Source of the DNA: Bidens hawaiensis | Lineage: Eukaryota > Streptophyta > Magnoliopsida > Asterales > Asteraceae | DNA: 64,000 bases | Reading direction: 5' to 3' | Assembly: GCA_021521415.1 (NCBI GenBank) | Contig: JAIQDT010002854.1 | Span: forward strand, 1 to 64,000 | Notes under the pieces: generated by a model | Databases searched by the model: none | Seen by the model: the letters and a program-made list of their open reading frames with translations, nothing else | What the model was told of the DNA's origin: nothing | Shown: one piece after another, positions 51,469 through 61,930 of the stretch | How the letters are laid out: each line of letters starts with the position of its first letter | Position numbering within the stretch: position 1 is the first letter of the stretch | Made by a program: the position numbers and the translations under genes

Positions 51469-52127
51469 ATTTGATCCAAACCCTAGTTGATTAATATATA
51501 ATCTAAGCCCAACAATCGATATAAATAATTTATTTGTGTACATTGTTAACTATAATAACTTTGTTTTGTTTATTGTCATATTACAGTTATTGTTGTTGGT
51601 AATTTTAAAAGAAAAGTATATAAGACCTATTTTTCATATTTATTTATGAAAAAAAATTATGAAAAATAGGTTTTGTCCAAATTGATCTCGACCAAATTCA
51701 TCATAAAAACAAAAGCAGTTATTTTATTTTATAACTAATAATCTCATTATATTTTCAACATTATTTGCCATTTAATTGAAATTTCATATATTTCAACAAA
51801 AACCCTAAACTAAATTAAACTGTATCTTTTTCTTAAAAGACTCTATTTGAATATAACCTAAAGTATATGCATTAAATACGTATACAGCCTTGAGGCTAAG
51901 TATATCACGCATGAATATCAAGAAAATATTGTAACTAAATCATCAAATTTTAAACGGAGTAGATATTTAAAATATGGGTTTTGATATCGCATTCACTCAT
52001 TTCCTTCTCAATCGCATCAAGTTGCTTCACCTTCTAAACTTACAAATTTCTGAATTTAAATTATATTTATATAAGCCTCATAAATCATTTGATTTCGATA
52101 TATTTTGCTCCCTCACCCTTTCGTTCG
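51469..52127. other. AT-rich stretch, nothing recognised
   Basis: No supported gene or element. Confidence 0.4.
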
Positions 52128-52204
52128 ACCAGATTCAAAATGGTGGATTTTAAGCCTATAAAATTGGCGGGGTTATGTGTACTACCCACGGGTCTCGGTA
52201 CCCA
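52128..52204. repeat. 77-bp direct repeat, left copy
   Basis: The segment from ACCAGATTCAAAATGG to TCGGTACCCA is repeated at 54951-55027 with one mismatch. The two copies flank the chimeric LTR-element block with no spacer. Confidence 0.92.
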
Positions 52205-52303
52205 GATCTGGAAGTTTACAGAAAAAGGCTTCAAGGCTTGTTCTATTAAAGCTCAAAAAGATCCATAGATCTAAAAGAGGCTTCCAGATCTGTGCGAAAG
52301 GCT

Positions 52304-52633
52304 TGTAGGGGTATGGTACTAAACCCGGTTTTACGACCCTAAATTTATTATGTTTGGCTTATTTTATTATATGGACTAATACAATGTTATTGGGCTGAGG
52401 GGGTTTTGTGGAGTTAACCCTAACTGGGCTAGGCCCATTAGGGTACCATGATGGTGGCCATGAGACTCTCTATATAAGGAGGTCTCCACCTCCTTATTAA
52501 AGGGTCATGCTCAATAAGAGCCACCACCACTTTTTTGTGTCTGTAAACAAGAGATCTTTTAGATCTCTTAGCAGTCACCTCCACACCCCCGAAAAACCAT
52601 TGCAGGTCTCAAGCCACCGCAGAAGAAGATCAA
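52304..52633 (+). repeat. Inverted partial LTR copy
   Basis: Starts TGTAGGGGTATGG and follows the LTR in opposite orientation to 52828-53232 until GAAGAAGATCAA, where it breaks off. Confidence 0.85.
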
Positions 52634-52827
52634 TACGAACCATTGCAGTTTCTTTTCGCACAGATCTGGAAGCCTCTTTTAGATCTATGGATCTTTTTAA
52701 GCTTTAATAGAACAAGCCTTGAAGCCTTTTTCTGTAAACTTCCAGATCTGGGTTTTTCCTGGGAGAGATCTGACAGCCGAGATGAAGATCGAAGGGTAGT
52801 TCGTTGCCGTCCCACGGATGGCGCCAA

Positions 52828-53232
52828 TGTCGAAGCATGAAATGAATCTGACCTGATCCATGACGATGTTTCCACGGATTTTCGAGATGAACGAACCACG
52901 TCTTGATCTTCTTCTGCGGTGGCTTGAGACCTGCAATGGTTTTTCGGGGGTGTGGAGGTGACTGCTAAGAGATCTAAAAGATCTCTTGTTTACAGACACA
53001 AAAAAGTGGTGGTGGCTCTTATTGAGCATGACCCTTTAATAAGGAGGTGGAGACCTCCTTATATAGAGAGTCTCATGGCCACCATCATGGTACCCTAATG
53101 GGCCTAGCCCAGTTAGGGTTACCTCCACAAAACCCCATCAGCCCAATAACATTGTATTAGTCCATATAATAAAATAAGCCAAACATAATAAATTTAGGGT
53201 CGTAAAACCGGGTTTAGTACCATACCCCTACA
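52828..53232 (-). repeat. Small-element LTR (405 bp), left
   Basis: TG..CA ends on both strands. It is about 98.8 percent identical to 54546-54950 by my count (some five differences). A purine tract lies on its right side and a primer-binding site on its left, so it has joined two interiors. Confidence 0.88.
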
Positions 53233-53339
53233 AGCCCCCCAAGTCCAGCGTTGCTCCTGGACGCGCAAGCGTCTAGGTGGAGCGCTGGACTTTATGAGGT
53301 GTGTTAGGTCATGGGGCAGAGCCGCGTTCGGTCTTGTAT

Positions 53340-53905
53340 TCGGCGCGAAGCCGTATGGGTTTATGAGGATTCCCAACCTTTAAGTTTGGCGCTTGGCCTG
53401 ATGGGTTTATGAGGATTCCCAACCTTTAAGTATGGCGCGTAGCCATACGGGATATTATGAGGATTCCCAACCTTTAAGTATGGCGCGTAGCCATACGGGA
53501 TATTATGAGGATTCCCAACCTTTAAGTATGGCGCGTAGCCATATGGGATATTATGAGGATTCCCAACCTTTAAGTTTGGCGCGTAGCCATATGGGATATT
53601 ATGAGGATAAGTTTGGCGCGTAGCCATATGGGATATTATGAGGATTCCCAACCTTTAAGTTTGGCGCGTAGCCATATGGGATATTATGAGGATTCCCGAC
53701 CTCTAAGTTTGGCGCGTAGCCATATGGGATATTATGAGGATTCCCGACCTTTAAGTTTGGCGCGTAGCCATGTGGGATATTATGAGGATTCCCATCCTTT
53801 AAGTTTGGCGCGTAGCCATATGGGATATTATGAGGATTCCCAACCTTTAAGTTTGGCGCGTAGCCATATGGGATATTATGAGGATTCCCAACCTTTAAGT
53901 TTGGC
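53340..53905 (-). repeat. About 12 tandem copies of a 48-bp unit
   Basis: Units of GGCGCGTAGCCATATGGGAT plus ATTATGAGGATTCCCAACCT plus TTAAGTTT repeat head to tail; the first two are variants and one near 53608 is shortened. Because 48 is a multiple of three, the minus strand stays open and encodes a 16-residue repeat (NPHNIPYGYAPNLKVG). The plus strand is open as well. It is inside the element interior and may be only structural. Confidence 0.92.
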
Positions 53906-54545
53906 GCGAGGCCTGATGCGCGCATGCACGGCGATGGAGTGGTGACTCGCGAGTGCGCGTGCATGGCGGAGGTCTCTTGCGCAAAACCCACATGGTGGTT
54001 TCCGCGGTGGTTTCCACGGGCGCTCACGCATGTCGGCGGAATGGTGACCCGCTGGCGAGCATGCGTGATGGCAGTCTTCTGCGCAACACCCACATGGTGG
54101 AGGTCTTTTGCGCGAAACCCACGTGGTGGTTCCCGCGGCGGCACATGCACGGCTGCGGAATGAGAATCCGCGGGCGCGCGTACATGGCGGCGGAAGTCTG
54201 GTAATTTTTGGATCTGCAATTTAAGAGTTAGACCTGCAATTTTAAACCTAAAATCCAGGTCTGTAATCTAGATCTAGATCTGTAAATCAGATCTGGATAG
54301 ATCTGAAGCTCGGAGCAGATTTAAAACCATCACAGATCCGGAGACTTGATCATTCGAGTCCGGCAGTTTCTTTTCGCACAGATCTGGAAGCCTCTTTTAG
54401 ATCTATGGATCTTTTTGAGCTTTAATAGAACAAGCCTTGAAGCCTTTTTCTGTAAACTTCCAGATCTGGGTTTTTCCTGGGAGAGATCTGACAGCCGAGA
54501 TGAAGATCGAAGGGTAGTTCGTTGCCGTCCCATGGATGGCGCCAA

Positions 54546-54950
54546 TGTCGAAGCATGAAATGAATCTGACCTGATCCATGACGATGTTTCCACGGATTTT
54601 CGAGATGAACGAACCACGTTTTGATCTTCTTCTGCGGTGGCTTGAGACCTGCAATGGTTTTTCGGGGGTGTGGAGGTGACTGCTAAGAGATCTAAAAGAT
54701 CTCTTGTTTACAGACACAAAAAAGTGGTGGTGGCTCTTATTGAGCATGACCCTTTAATAAGGAGGTGGAGACCTCCTTATATAGAGAGTCTCATGGCCAC
54801 CATCATGGTACCCTAATAGGCCTAGCCCAGTTAGAGTTACCTCCACAAAACTCCCTCAGCCCAATAACATTGTATTAGTCCATATAATAAAATAAGCCAA
54901 ACATAATAAATTTAGGGTCGTAAAACCGGGTTTAGTACCATACCCCTACA
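54546..54950 (-). repeat. Small-element LTR (405 bp), right
   Basis: This 5' LTR on the minus strand is preceded on the plus strand by GGATGGCGCCAA (primer-binding site) and abuts the right 77-bp repeat. Confidence 0.88.
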
Positions 54951-55027
54951 ACCAGATTCAAAATGGTGGATTTTAAGCCTATAAAATTGGCGGGGTTATG
55001 TGTACTACCCAGGGGTCTCGGTACCCA
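54951..55027. repeat. 77-bp direct repeat, right copy
   Basis: 76/77 identical to 52128-52204. Confidence 0.92.
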
Positions 55028-56300
55028 TATCAGAAAACGGGTTAAAACCTTTTGTATGTGATTATCACCTCCTAACTTTCTCCATCCACCCAACCGGCAG
55101 ATTCCATTGATGACACCCAGCATTATGGATTTTAAAGATTCTCAAAAGTCAACCAACAAATATTTATCATAAATTTATGATTTCCTTTTGTGAAAAACGT
55201 TAACGTTTGCTATGTTTTGGCATACCTGCAATTATGCAACCTCAACACTTTTAACAGTTTCAAACAAAGGTATGATGTTTGATAAATGTAATTTGATAGT
55301 GGTTTATCTAATTTAATTATTATTTTTTTTTATTTCATACATCCTAACCAACATTATACTATTCTAATTATATTTATAAATAAATATTTCTCTTTCAGTT
55401 TAATTTTAATTGTTTAATTTCAAAAAAATTAGTTCTTCAATGCTTGAAGCTGGAACCTGTGTATGCTATTCAGTTCAAACTCAGGTAAACTAATCTTTAT
55501 GTGGATTTTGCCATTATTAACTTAATAGATTTTGCCATTAACTTAATGTGGATTTTGTCATTATTGGTTGGTATTCCATTTTGCTTTAATACTAGTTTTT
55601 ATGTTTAACTGGGTTCGCCTAAGTCGGGTTTCGTTTAATGCTATCAAAAACATACCGATACGCTTTAGTCCGTGGGAATTTGAATCTAAATTGATTTTAA
55701 GATGATAATCTACATTTTGTTTCTTTGCAATTTCCTAATTATTTAACTTTTGCCCTGTGTTTTTTTAACCATGAACAATGACTAAGGCCGACCAGCAACA
55801 ACTTGACACGCACTTATATCTTATACCTTAGTTAACAGTGCTGACTTATATGAACCAGATATATTGATGCTTGGGTGTTTTATTGTCATCATTATTATTA
55901 TTATTCTCATTTGATAGTTTAGCAAGATCGGTTTTCTGAACATAATTTATTGTGTTAGGGGTTGCAGTATACAAAGAGATTCTCTACTGTTAGTAACTTG
56001 CGACAATAAAAAGCAACTCTTGATCCGAAGTATACAACCAACACATCGAGTAAAATAGCTACGTTGACTCACAAGGTACTTAGTATTTGTCGTACTTTAG
56101 TGGAGCTACGAGCAGCAATTGACAAGTTTTACGCACGTCATGAAGCAAAACAAGAACTCGAAAAACTTCATTAGCTCTAATGTAAAATCAAATTACCTCC
56201 ACAACACCAAAAAAAAAAGTTCTTGTGAAATTCTAAATAAAACTTGTAAATAAATAGTAATATATTATCATATATGTAAATTAATAAAGATGATGCCTCC
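55028..56300. other. AT-rich stretch, no recognised gene
   Basis: A short frame at 56076-56174 (+) reads LSICRTLVELRAAIDKFYAR and ends in a stop after an AAG| acceptor-like site. It may be a terminal exon of an unknown gene, but I do not recognise it and no partner exon is evident. Confidence 0.35.
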
Positions 56301-56322
56301 TATCCTTGCCTTCTCATCTCTT

Positions 56323-57642
56323 TCAAAGTCTTTTTGATAGCGGTTTCATCAATTGAATCTTCTTCAACTTGGCCATCCCGCCAGTTTTGCATAACTCTAG
56401 CAGCTCCTCCACTGCAGCCTCAATCTCCATCTCTCCTTTAACTCTCAATGTAGCACTCATTTTCTTGGTTTTTACCCTCACAGCTTCCCCTAACTTACTC
56501 ACCATCACATTCTGCACAGCCGCCGCCACGTTCTTGCGCCCGACCCTCCCATTCCCATCCCTCACCACCTCCACACCGACCCCAACTTCGACAACTAACC
56601 GTGCATTGACCGGCTGGTCAAACTGCATGGGCATGGCTATTATAGGAACACCTAACTTCATAGCTTCCATGACTGAACTCCAACCACAATGACTCGCAAA
56701 ACCACCAACATTGTCGTGTCCTAAAATTCTTGTTTGTGGGGCCCACCCTTCAACTAATAAACCCCTGTCTTTTACCCTTTCAAGAAACCCTAATGGCAAA
56801 GCTTCAGAAAGCTTTATTTCTTTTTTCCCTTTTGGGAACCTTAAAACCCATATGAAATTCATGTCACTCATTTCCAACCCATGTGCTATATCCTCCAAAT
56901 CACCACTAGAAAGAAAATATTCACTCCCAAAAGAAACAAAAACAATGGTTTTTGTGTCAAGCCACTCGATCACACTGTTTTTTTTTCATGCTCACGTGAC
57001 GCGGGTCCACCGTGAGTGGACCTAAATGCACGATCTTTTTACTGGTCAACACAGAAAGATAATCAGTATTCTTACCTTCAATCTCGTTAAACGATTTAAC
57101 AAGAATAATACTTTTCGAATTGTTATAACACCCGATGATACTCGCTAAATCTTTGCGGTTTTCTTCCGTGCACTCGACACGATAGGTATTATTAGCAGCA
57201 GCAACACTAGTGGTGATAAACACACCGCAGGGATTCCAAGGGCGGCAGCCGCCTTTGGAGCCCACGGTTGTAGAATATCATAAACGAGCAAATCAGGCTT
57301 TAAGTTTTTCAAGATTTTCGAAAAGCCAGGGCTTGACATATCAAAAGCTTGCTTGAGAACTGGCATAAGATGGATAGGGAGGCCATTGGTGGTGTGAAGT
57401 TGTGGTGGAAGTTCAGGTAATGTGGGAAGTTTCAGTTGTACGAAACGAATCGATGCTAAACTTGGCTTGTTTTTCAATGTTTTGGTGACCGAATCGAGGT
57501 TAGCAGGAGTCGAGCAAAGGTAGATCTTGTCGAATAGGTTTGTGTTACTTAGTTTTTTGGCTAGTTCTAGGAAGGGTGAGATGTGACCATGACCTAACCA
57601 TGGGAACATCAAAACAGTAAGCTTTTGGTTCTTCTTTGTCAT
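56323..57642 (-). pseudogene. UDP-glycosyltransferase (UGT94/91-like) with two compensating frameshifts
   Basis: This single-exon gene starts MTKKNQKLTVLMFPWLGHGH at 57642 and would give 439 aa, normal for the family. Such enzymes add a sugar from UDP-sugar to flavonoid, terpenoid or apocarotenoid glycosides; the first lines (HISPFLELAKKL) fit the sugar-extending UGT94/91 clade. The PSPG sugar-donor box is complete at 56614-56745 (WAPQTRILGHDNVGGFASHC, then HCGW and DQPVNAR). The frame is lost by one missing base in the T run at about 57243 (after GIPAVC, before FITTS). It is regained at about 56981-56989, where an A run has nine bases rather than eight. About 85 codons between are out of frame. 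Either this is a pseudogene or both are homopolymer errors; the rest looks intact. Confidence 0.85.
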
Positions 57643-57659
57643 TCTGAAAATCAAAAGAC

Positions 57660-58980
57660 AAATTAAGGCTATGCAATTTGATAATTTGAAGGTGGTTGTT
57701 TAATTGAGGTGATCAACGTTGGTGGTGTATATATATTAATTTTGCTAATATGGAAAGTTGTTTTACACATGGAAGAAATTGCATCAAAATCTTTTATTTT
57801 CCACATATGATTACATGCGTCTTTTATTTACACGCGTGGAACACAAGACAAATATATGTCTTGAAATTGTTTAATTTATAGTTAGATGTTTCGAATCTAC
57901 AATCAATATAACTTTATTTTTGCCATAAAGGAAAAAATTAACATGTTAATATATGAATTTACTAAATTGGACATCTAAATGTTTGCCTTATTGCTTTAAC
58001 CGGGCAATACATTATTTTGGATGAAAAAAAAAATCTAAATAGCGGGTCTGCTTGGGCACTCTAAAACCGTCTTCGTTTAGGTTGATCTGACCAGAAACGT
58101 GCCTAACCTGATGAAGGGTTTGGTTTGGCTGTTTTTAAAACCTACCCTTCTTTATTTTCAAAATCAAATTTGCTTAACTATGTGTTTTATTTATTTTGGA
58201 AAATATATTTTATTATTATTGCAAATCATGGCTTACTTAAAAAAAGTAGTTAGTTTTATATTTTTGTTTCTATGTATAAAAGATACGGTTGTAAAAACGA
58301 TCCAAGGGCAATCTCACGATCTTTCAATTTGTGATTGGAAAGTTATTGTAATTAATTTGGACTTATCAATAAGATGGAGTGTTTATTATATTCATTATCA
58401 TTATTTGTTTCTATGTTTATTATATTTGGACTTATCAATATATGTCTTGAAATTGTTTAGTTAAGAGTTGATATTATCGTGAACTGTTCGTTCATATTTT
58501 AAACAAACAAACATAAACGAACATGTACACAAATATTTGTTTGATTAAGTGTTTGTGTTCATGTTCACGTTCGTTTAAAGTTAAATGAACGAACACGGAC
58601 ATACCCTTGTAGTTTAACAGAATTATGAAACTCTTGTCTATGTTTGTATAAAACTCTACTAAATTCAAGACTACCTTTTATAAAACTTATGATTGTATTA
58701 GTTGTTCGATAACAAAATGTATAGTTTTAACTTCGCATTTGCCTTTTGCTTTCAACTTTGTGATTGTTAAATGCCCATACTTAGTATGTTTGCTAGCGTG
58801 TAAATAACTAAAACATTTTGCATACGTTCATCAAGCGTACTCTTAAGTATATAATTGAAACTTGCAACACCCTGGTAAAAAAATAATGTTCTAGTAATGA
58901 ATTAATGTTGAATTCAATTATTGTAAAACTTATATTCAAAGTACTATCTGTATTGTAATGAATTGAGGGGTGAAATTTCA
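57660..58980. other. UGT upstream region, AT-rich, one relic repeat
   Basis: No gene is supported. 58475-58620 is a copy of the GTTCGTTTA/AACGAACA family, with AACGAACATG and GTTCGTTTAAAG inverted. Confidence 0.45.
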
Positions 58981-58984
58981 AGTG

Positions 58985-59065
58985 CTATTTGTTTTGTTAT
59001 TCAAAAGGGTGTTGTGACGCAGCTTGTTGCCCGTTTGTCTATTAGGATAGTGGCCTGTGTTACAT
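58985..59065 (+). pseudogene. Fragment of retroposon tail peptide
   Basis: The frame reads IQKGVVTQLVARLSIRIV, the same tail as at 25684-25830. It has no flanking partner. Confidence 0.55.
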
Positions 59066-59103
59066 ACGGGTAGAAAAAATTTCAAACGTCATATATATAT
59101 ATA

Positions 59104-60210
59104 TATAGAGAATTTGGTTCATTTCAGAAGTGTTTTTAGTGTGAGAAGTGCGAGAAGAGATTCTGACCAATCATAAGTTTTCTTTTTAATTTGGGATTAT
59201 TTAATTGTAGAAACATATTAGTTAAAAATTTAGGAGTTTCTTTTAGTAATTAATACTAATTAATGTTAAGTTACAAATGATTTTACATTTATTTTTATCT
59301 TTTAATTCGATTTAATCTTTAAACAATTCATAAAACAAAATCATCATACTCATACTATATAAAAGATAAATATATTAACCATCATAATAACAAACACCTA
59401 CACAAATCATAATATTAACTTACACATACAAAAACTAGTTCATGTTATCACCTACACAGATCACAATATGTATATACGTGCACATAACTAGTTCATGTTA
59501 ACCTACACAAATCACAATAATAACCTACATATATAAATTTACTTCATGTTATAGCCTACCAATTTGTATTTACCTACACATATCAGAATATTAACCTGCA
59601 CAAACAAACTTTGTTCATGATATCACATACAATTAATAGTATTAACATAAACTTGTAAAATATTCATAATGTAAGAACACATCATCTTTTTTTATAATTT
59701 TAATTATTTTGTAATCTATCTTTTATGTGTAGGCAAATACGAGTTATGTGTAGATGAATATTATTTAATGTAGGTAAAAACAAAATGAACTAACAAGCTG
59801 TGTATGTGAATACGATATATGTGTAGGTAAATAGTTATGTGTTGGTGAAAAATAAAAGAAATAAAATTAGTGTAGAAGAAAATAAGTTGTGTTGGTAAAT
59901 ACGAGTTACATTTTGATAAAAATAAAAATAACTAACAATTTGTATAATTGAATATGAGTTATGTGTAGATTATTTTGTTACTTATGTAGGTGATCAATTT
60001 AATACAATTCACCTACATATACATTTTTTTATTTATATGTAGGAAATAGATAATTCAAATTTATAAATTTCTACTAGAATTAATGTGGAGAATATTTTAG
60101 GAGTAATTAAAGGAATTAATGCATTGAACAAATAAGAGATAATCAGTGGTTAAGATCGACTTCTTCACTTCTCGCTATAATATCACTTCTCGCACGATCC
60201 ATCCCCTATA
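59104..60210. mobile_element. Fold-back element in a TA microsatellite, I
   Basis: The ends carry GTGAGAAGTGCGAGAAGAG at the left and an inverted GAGAAGTG/GTGCGAGAAGTG set at the right. TATATATA runs lie at both borders. The left half repeats ACCTACACA and the right half repeats TGTGTAGGT, so the interior folds back on itself. Confidence 0.6.
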
Positions 60211-60221
60211 TATATATATAT

Positions 60222-60889
60222 AGGAAGAGGATCAAGAGAAAACTCACATTTAGAGAGAAAACTAAAAAACTCCTAAAGAATTATTTTTAATTAAAAATAA
60301 AAAATATCTTCAAAATTCTGTTTTAGCCATTATTCTTATATTTTCTTATATTTCACTCGAAAAATATAAAAAAAAACCCGCTGTAATGCACATACGTATT
60401 ACTGTGCGATACCGTTGTATTACACATGTGTATTACTATGTATTTTTTAGTTTAATAGTGTTTTATTGCATATATTCAATATTTGTGTTTGTATATGTGT
60501 AGTAGTGTTGTATTATATGGAAAAAAATAATAATAAAATAAAAGTCGATGTGGTGCACATGTGCGTTAATGTTGTATTACACATTCGTACTAATGTGTAT
60601 TCGATATGTGTATTAGTCTTATATTGCATATATACAATAGCGTGTATCAAATATGTGCAATACAAACACTTTTGCATATATGCAATGCACACTATTACAC
60701 ATGCGCACTATACCGACGAAGTTACTGACAAGAATTATTTTTTTTTTGAACCAATAACAACATATAAGAATAATGGGAAAAAAAGAAACTTCAAAAAAAA
60801 TTTTAAAAAAGTTAAAAATAGTTTTTTAGAAGTTTTTAGGAGTTTTTAAGTTTTCTCTTTAAGAGCAGTTTTCACTAGAACCCACCCCT

Positions 60890-60893
<4 letters not shown>
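60222..60893. mobile_element. Fold-back element in a TA microsatellite, II
   Basis: AGAGAAAACTCAC ... AAAAACTCCTAAAG at the left faces TTTTTAGGAGTTTTTAAGTTTTCTC at the right. The centre repeats GTATTACACATGTG-like palindromes. It lies between TATATATA runs (60212-60222 and 60894-60927). Confidence 0.6.

Positions 60894-60927
<34 letters not shown>
60894..60927. repeat. (TA)n microsatellite
   Basis: About 15 AT/TA pairs, probably the target of the two fold-back insertions. Confidence 0.85.
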
Positions 60928-60931
<4 letters not shown>

Positions 60932-61311
60932 AGCTATTATAAAAATTCTTTACATTGTTTTCTTCAAAACCACAAGATGTAAGAAAAATATATATAAATG
61001 GTGTGAATGAGAAACTGTATAAATATACAAATCATTGAATTACTAAATTAATATTCATACTAAAAAAGGTAGCAAAAATTAGTTATAAATAATTAATTGT
61101 AGTCAAAATCATTTTTTAAATTATTTGAAATGAAATAGTTGGTTATGATTCTATAAAACATTAATTAGTGAAGTTAAGATTCTAGAAAATATTAATTAGT
61201 GAATTATGTGGCAATTCTAGAGATGGAAACCTTGTAAGCTTATGTGGACATCCTATTTGAAAGCCATGTGAATATCTTGTTTTGCTTTAATAGTATAGTA
61301 AGAAGATTAGC

Positions 61312-61930
61312 ATTAGGATTAAAATTAATTGATTAATTATGTGAAATTATAAGCATGGAGAGTGGATGACATGGAACATTAGGTGGACACCATAGGAGAA
61401 GGACAAGTGGACAAATTGGTTTTCCTTTAATATATTAATTAGATGTAATAAAGTCAAAGTAAATGTTAAGGCGTGTCTTGACAACCAACATTTATTTCTT
61501 CCTTTTGCCTTTAACACTTTTGCTTTCCTCGCTCCCGAAGCTGTGGAGTTACTTACCCGTGTTCAGCGGGTTAATAATAATGTTATGACTCGAAGATCAG
61601 CAATTGCAGTTTTTAAAAGATTGAGTTTTGCAATTCAAAAATGGGTTGCCCGCTTGCCTTCTGTATCGATGTAATCTAAACATTGAAATTTTTTATATTT
61701 AGGTTGGTTAAAAAAAATGTTAAGTTATGAATTCAAAACTTTAAATGTTAAGTTTGACCAATACTTGTGTTATATATTGGTTTAAATGTTAATTAGCATT
61801 AGGATAAAATTAATTGATTAATTATGTGGAAATTTTAAGTATGGAAAGTGGATGATATGGAACACTAGGTGGACACCCTAGGAAAAGGACAAGTGGACAA
61901 ATTGATTTTGTTTTAATATATTTGTTAGAT
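61312..61930. repeat. ~135-bp direct repeats around a coding relic
   Basis: 61312-61445 and 61795-61930 share AGCATTAGGAT, GAGTGGATGACATGGAAC-like and GGACAAGTGGACAAATTG blocks with moderate divergence. The 350 bp between them holds the peptide relic at 61500-61680. Confidence 0.7.
61500..61680 (+). pseudogene. Retroposon tail relic (APEAVELLTRVQRVNN)
   Basis: The frame reads FNTFAFLAPEAVELLTRVQR, continues with SAIAVFKRLSFAIQKWVARLP and stops. Compared with the other two tails, the GVAAQL part between IQK and VARLP is reduced to W. It is a 3' remnant of a retroelement whose class I cannot fix from memory. Confidence 0.55.

Larger units (their letters stand above)
52205..54950 (-). mobile_element. 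Chimera of non-autonomous LTR-element pieces
   Basis: Read left to right: a plus-oriented leader piece (52205-52303) joined to a plus-oriented partial LTR (52304-52633); then a minus-oriented leader plus primer-binding site (about 52645-52827); a minus-oriented LTR (52828-53232); a 1.3-kb interior; leader plus primer-binding site again (about 54362-54545); and a second minus-oriented LTR (54546-54950). The minus-oriented LTR-interior-LTR part is a normal non-autonomous element with no gag or pol. Its primer-binding site (TTGGCGCCATCC) and purine tract (GGGGGGCT) match the Tat gypsy, which may supply its proteins. Confidence 0.85.

Noticed and set aside
53340..53905. Regular 48-bp repeats resembling a CRISPR array
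   Set aside because: There are no variable spacers, the whole unit repeats head to tail, and it lies inside a plant retroelement.
54951..55120. Short frame MVDFKPIKLAGLCVLP in the 77-bp repeat
   Set aside because: It has about 30 codons and no recognisable family; the repeat itself is the better-supported observation.
58099..58464. 121-codon plus-strand frame
   Set aside because: Composition is AT-driven Leu/Tyr/Ile with no motif and no splice partner.
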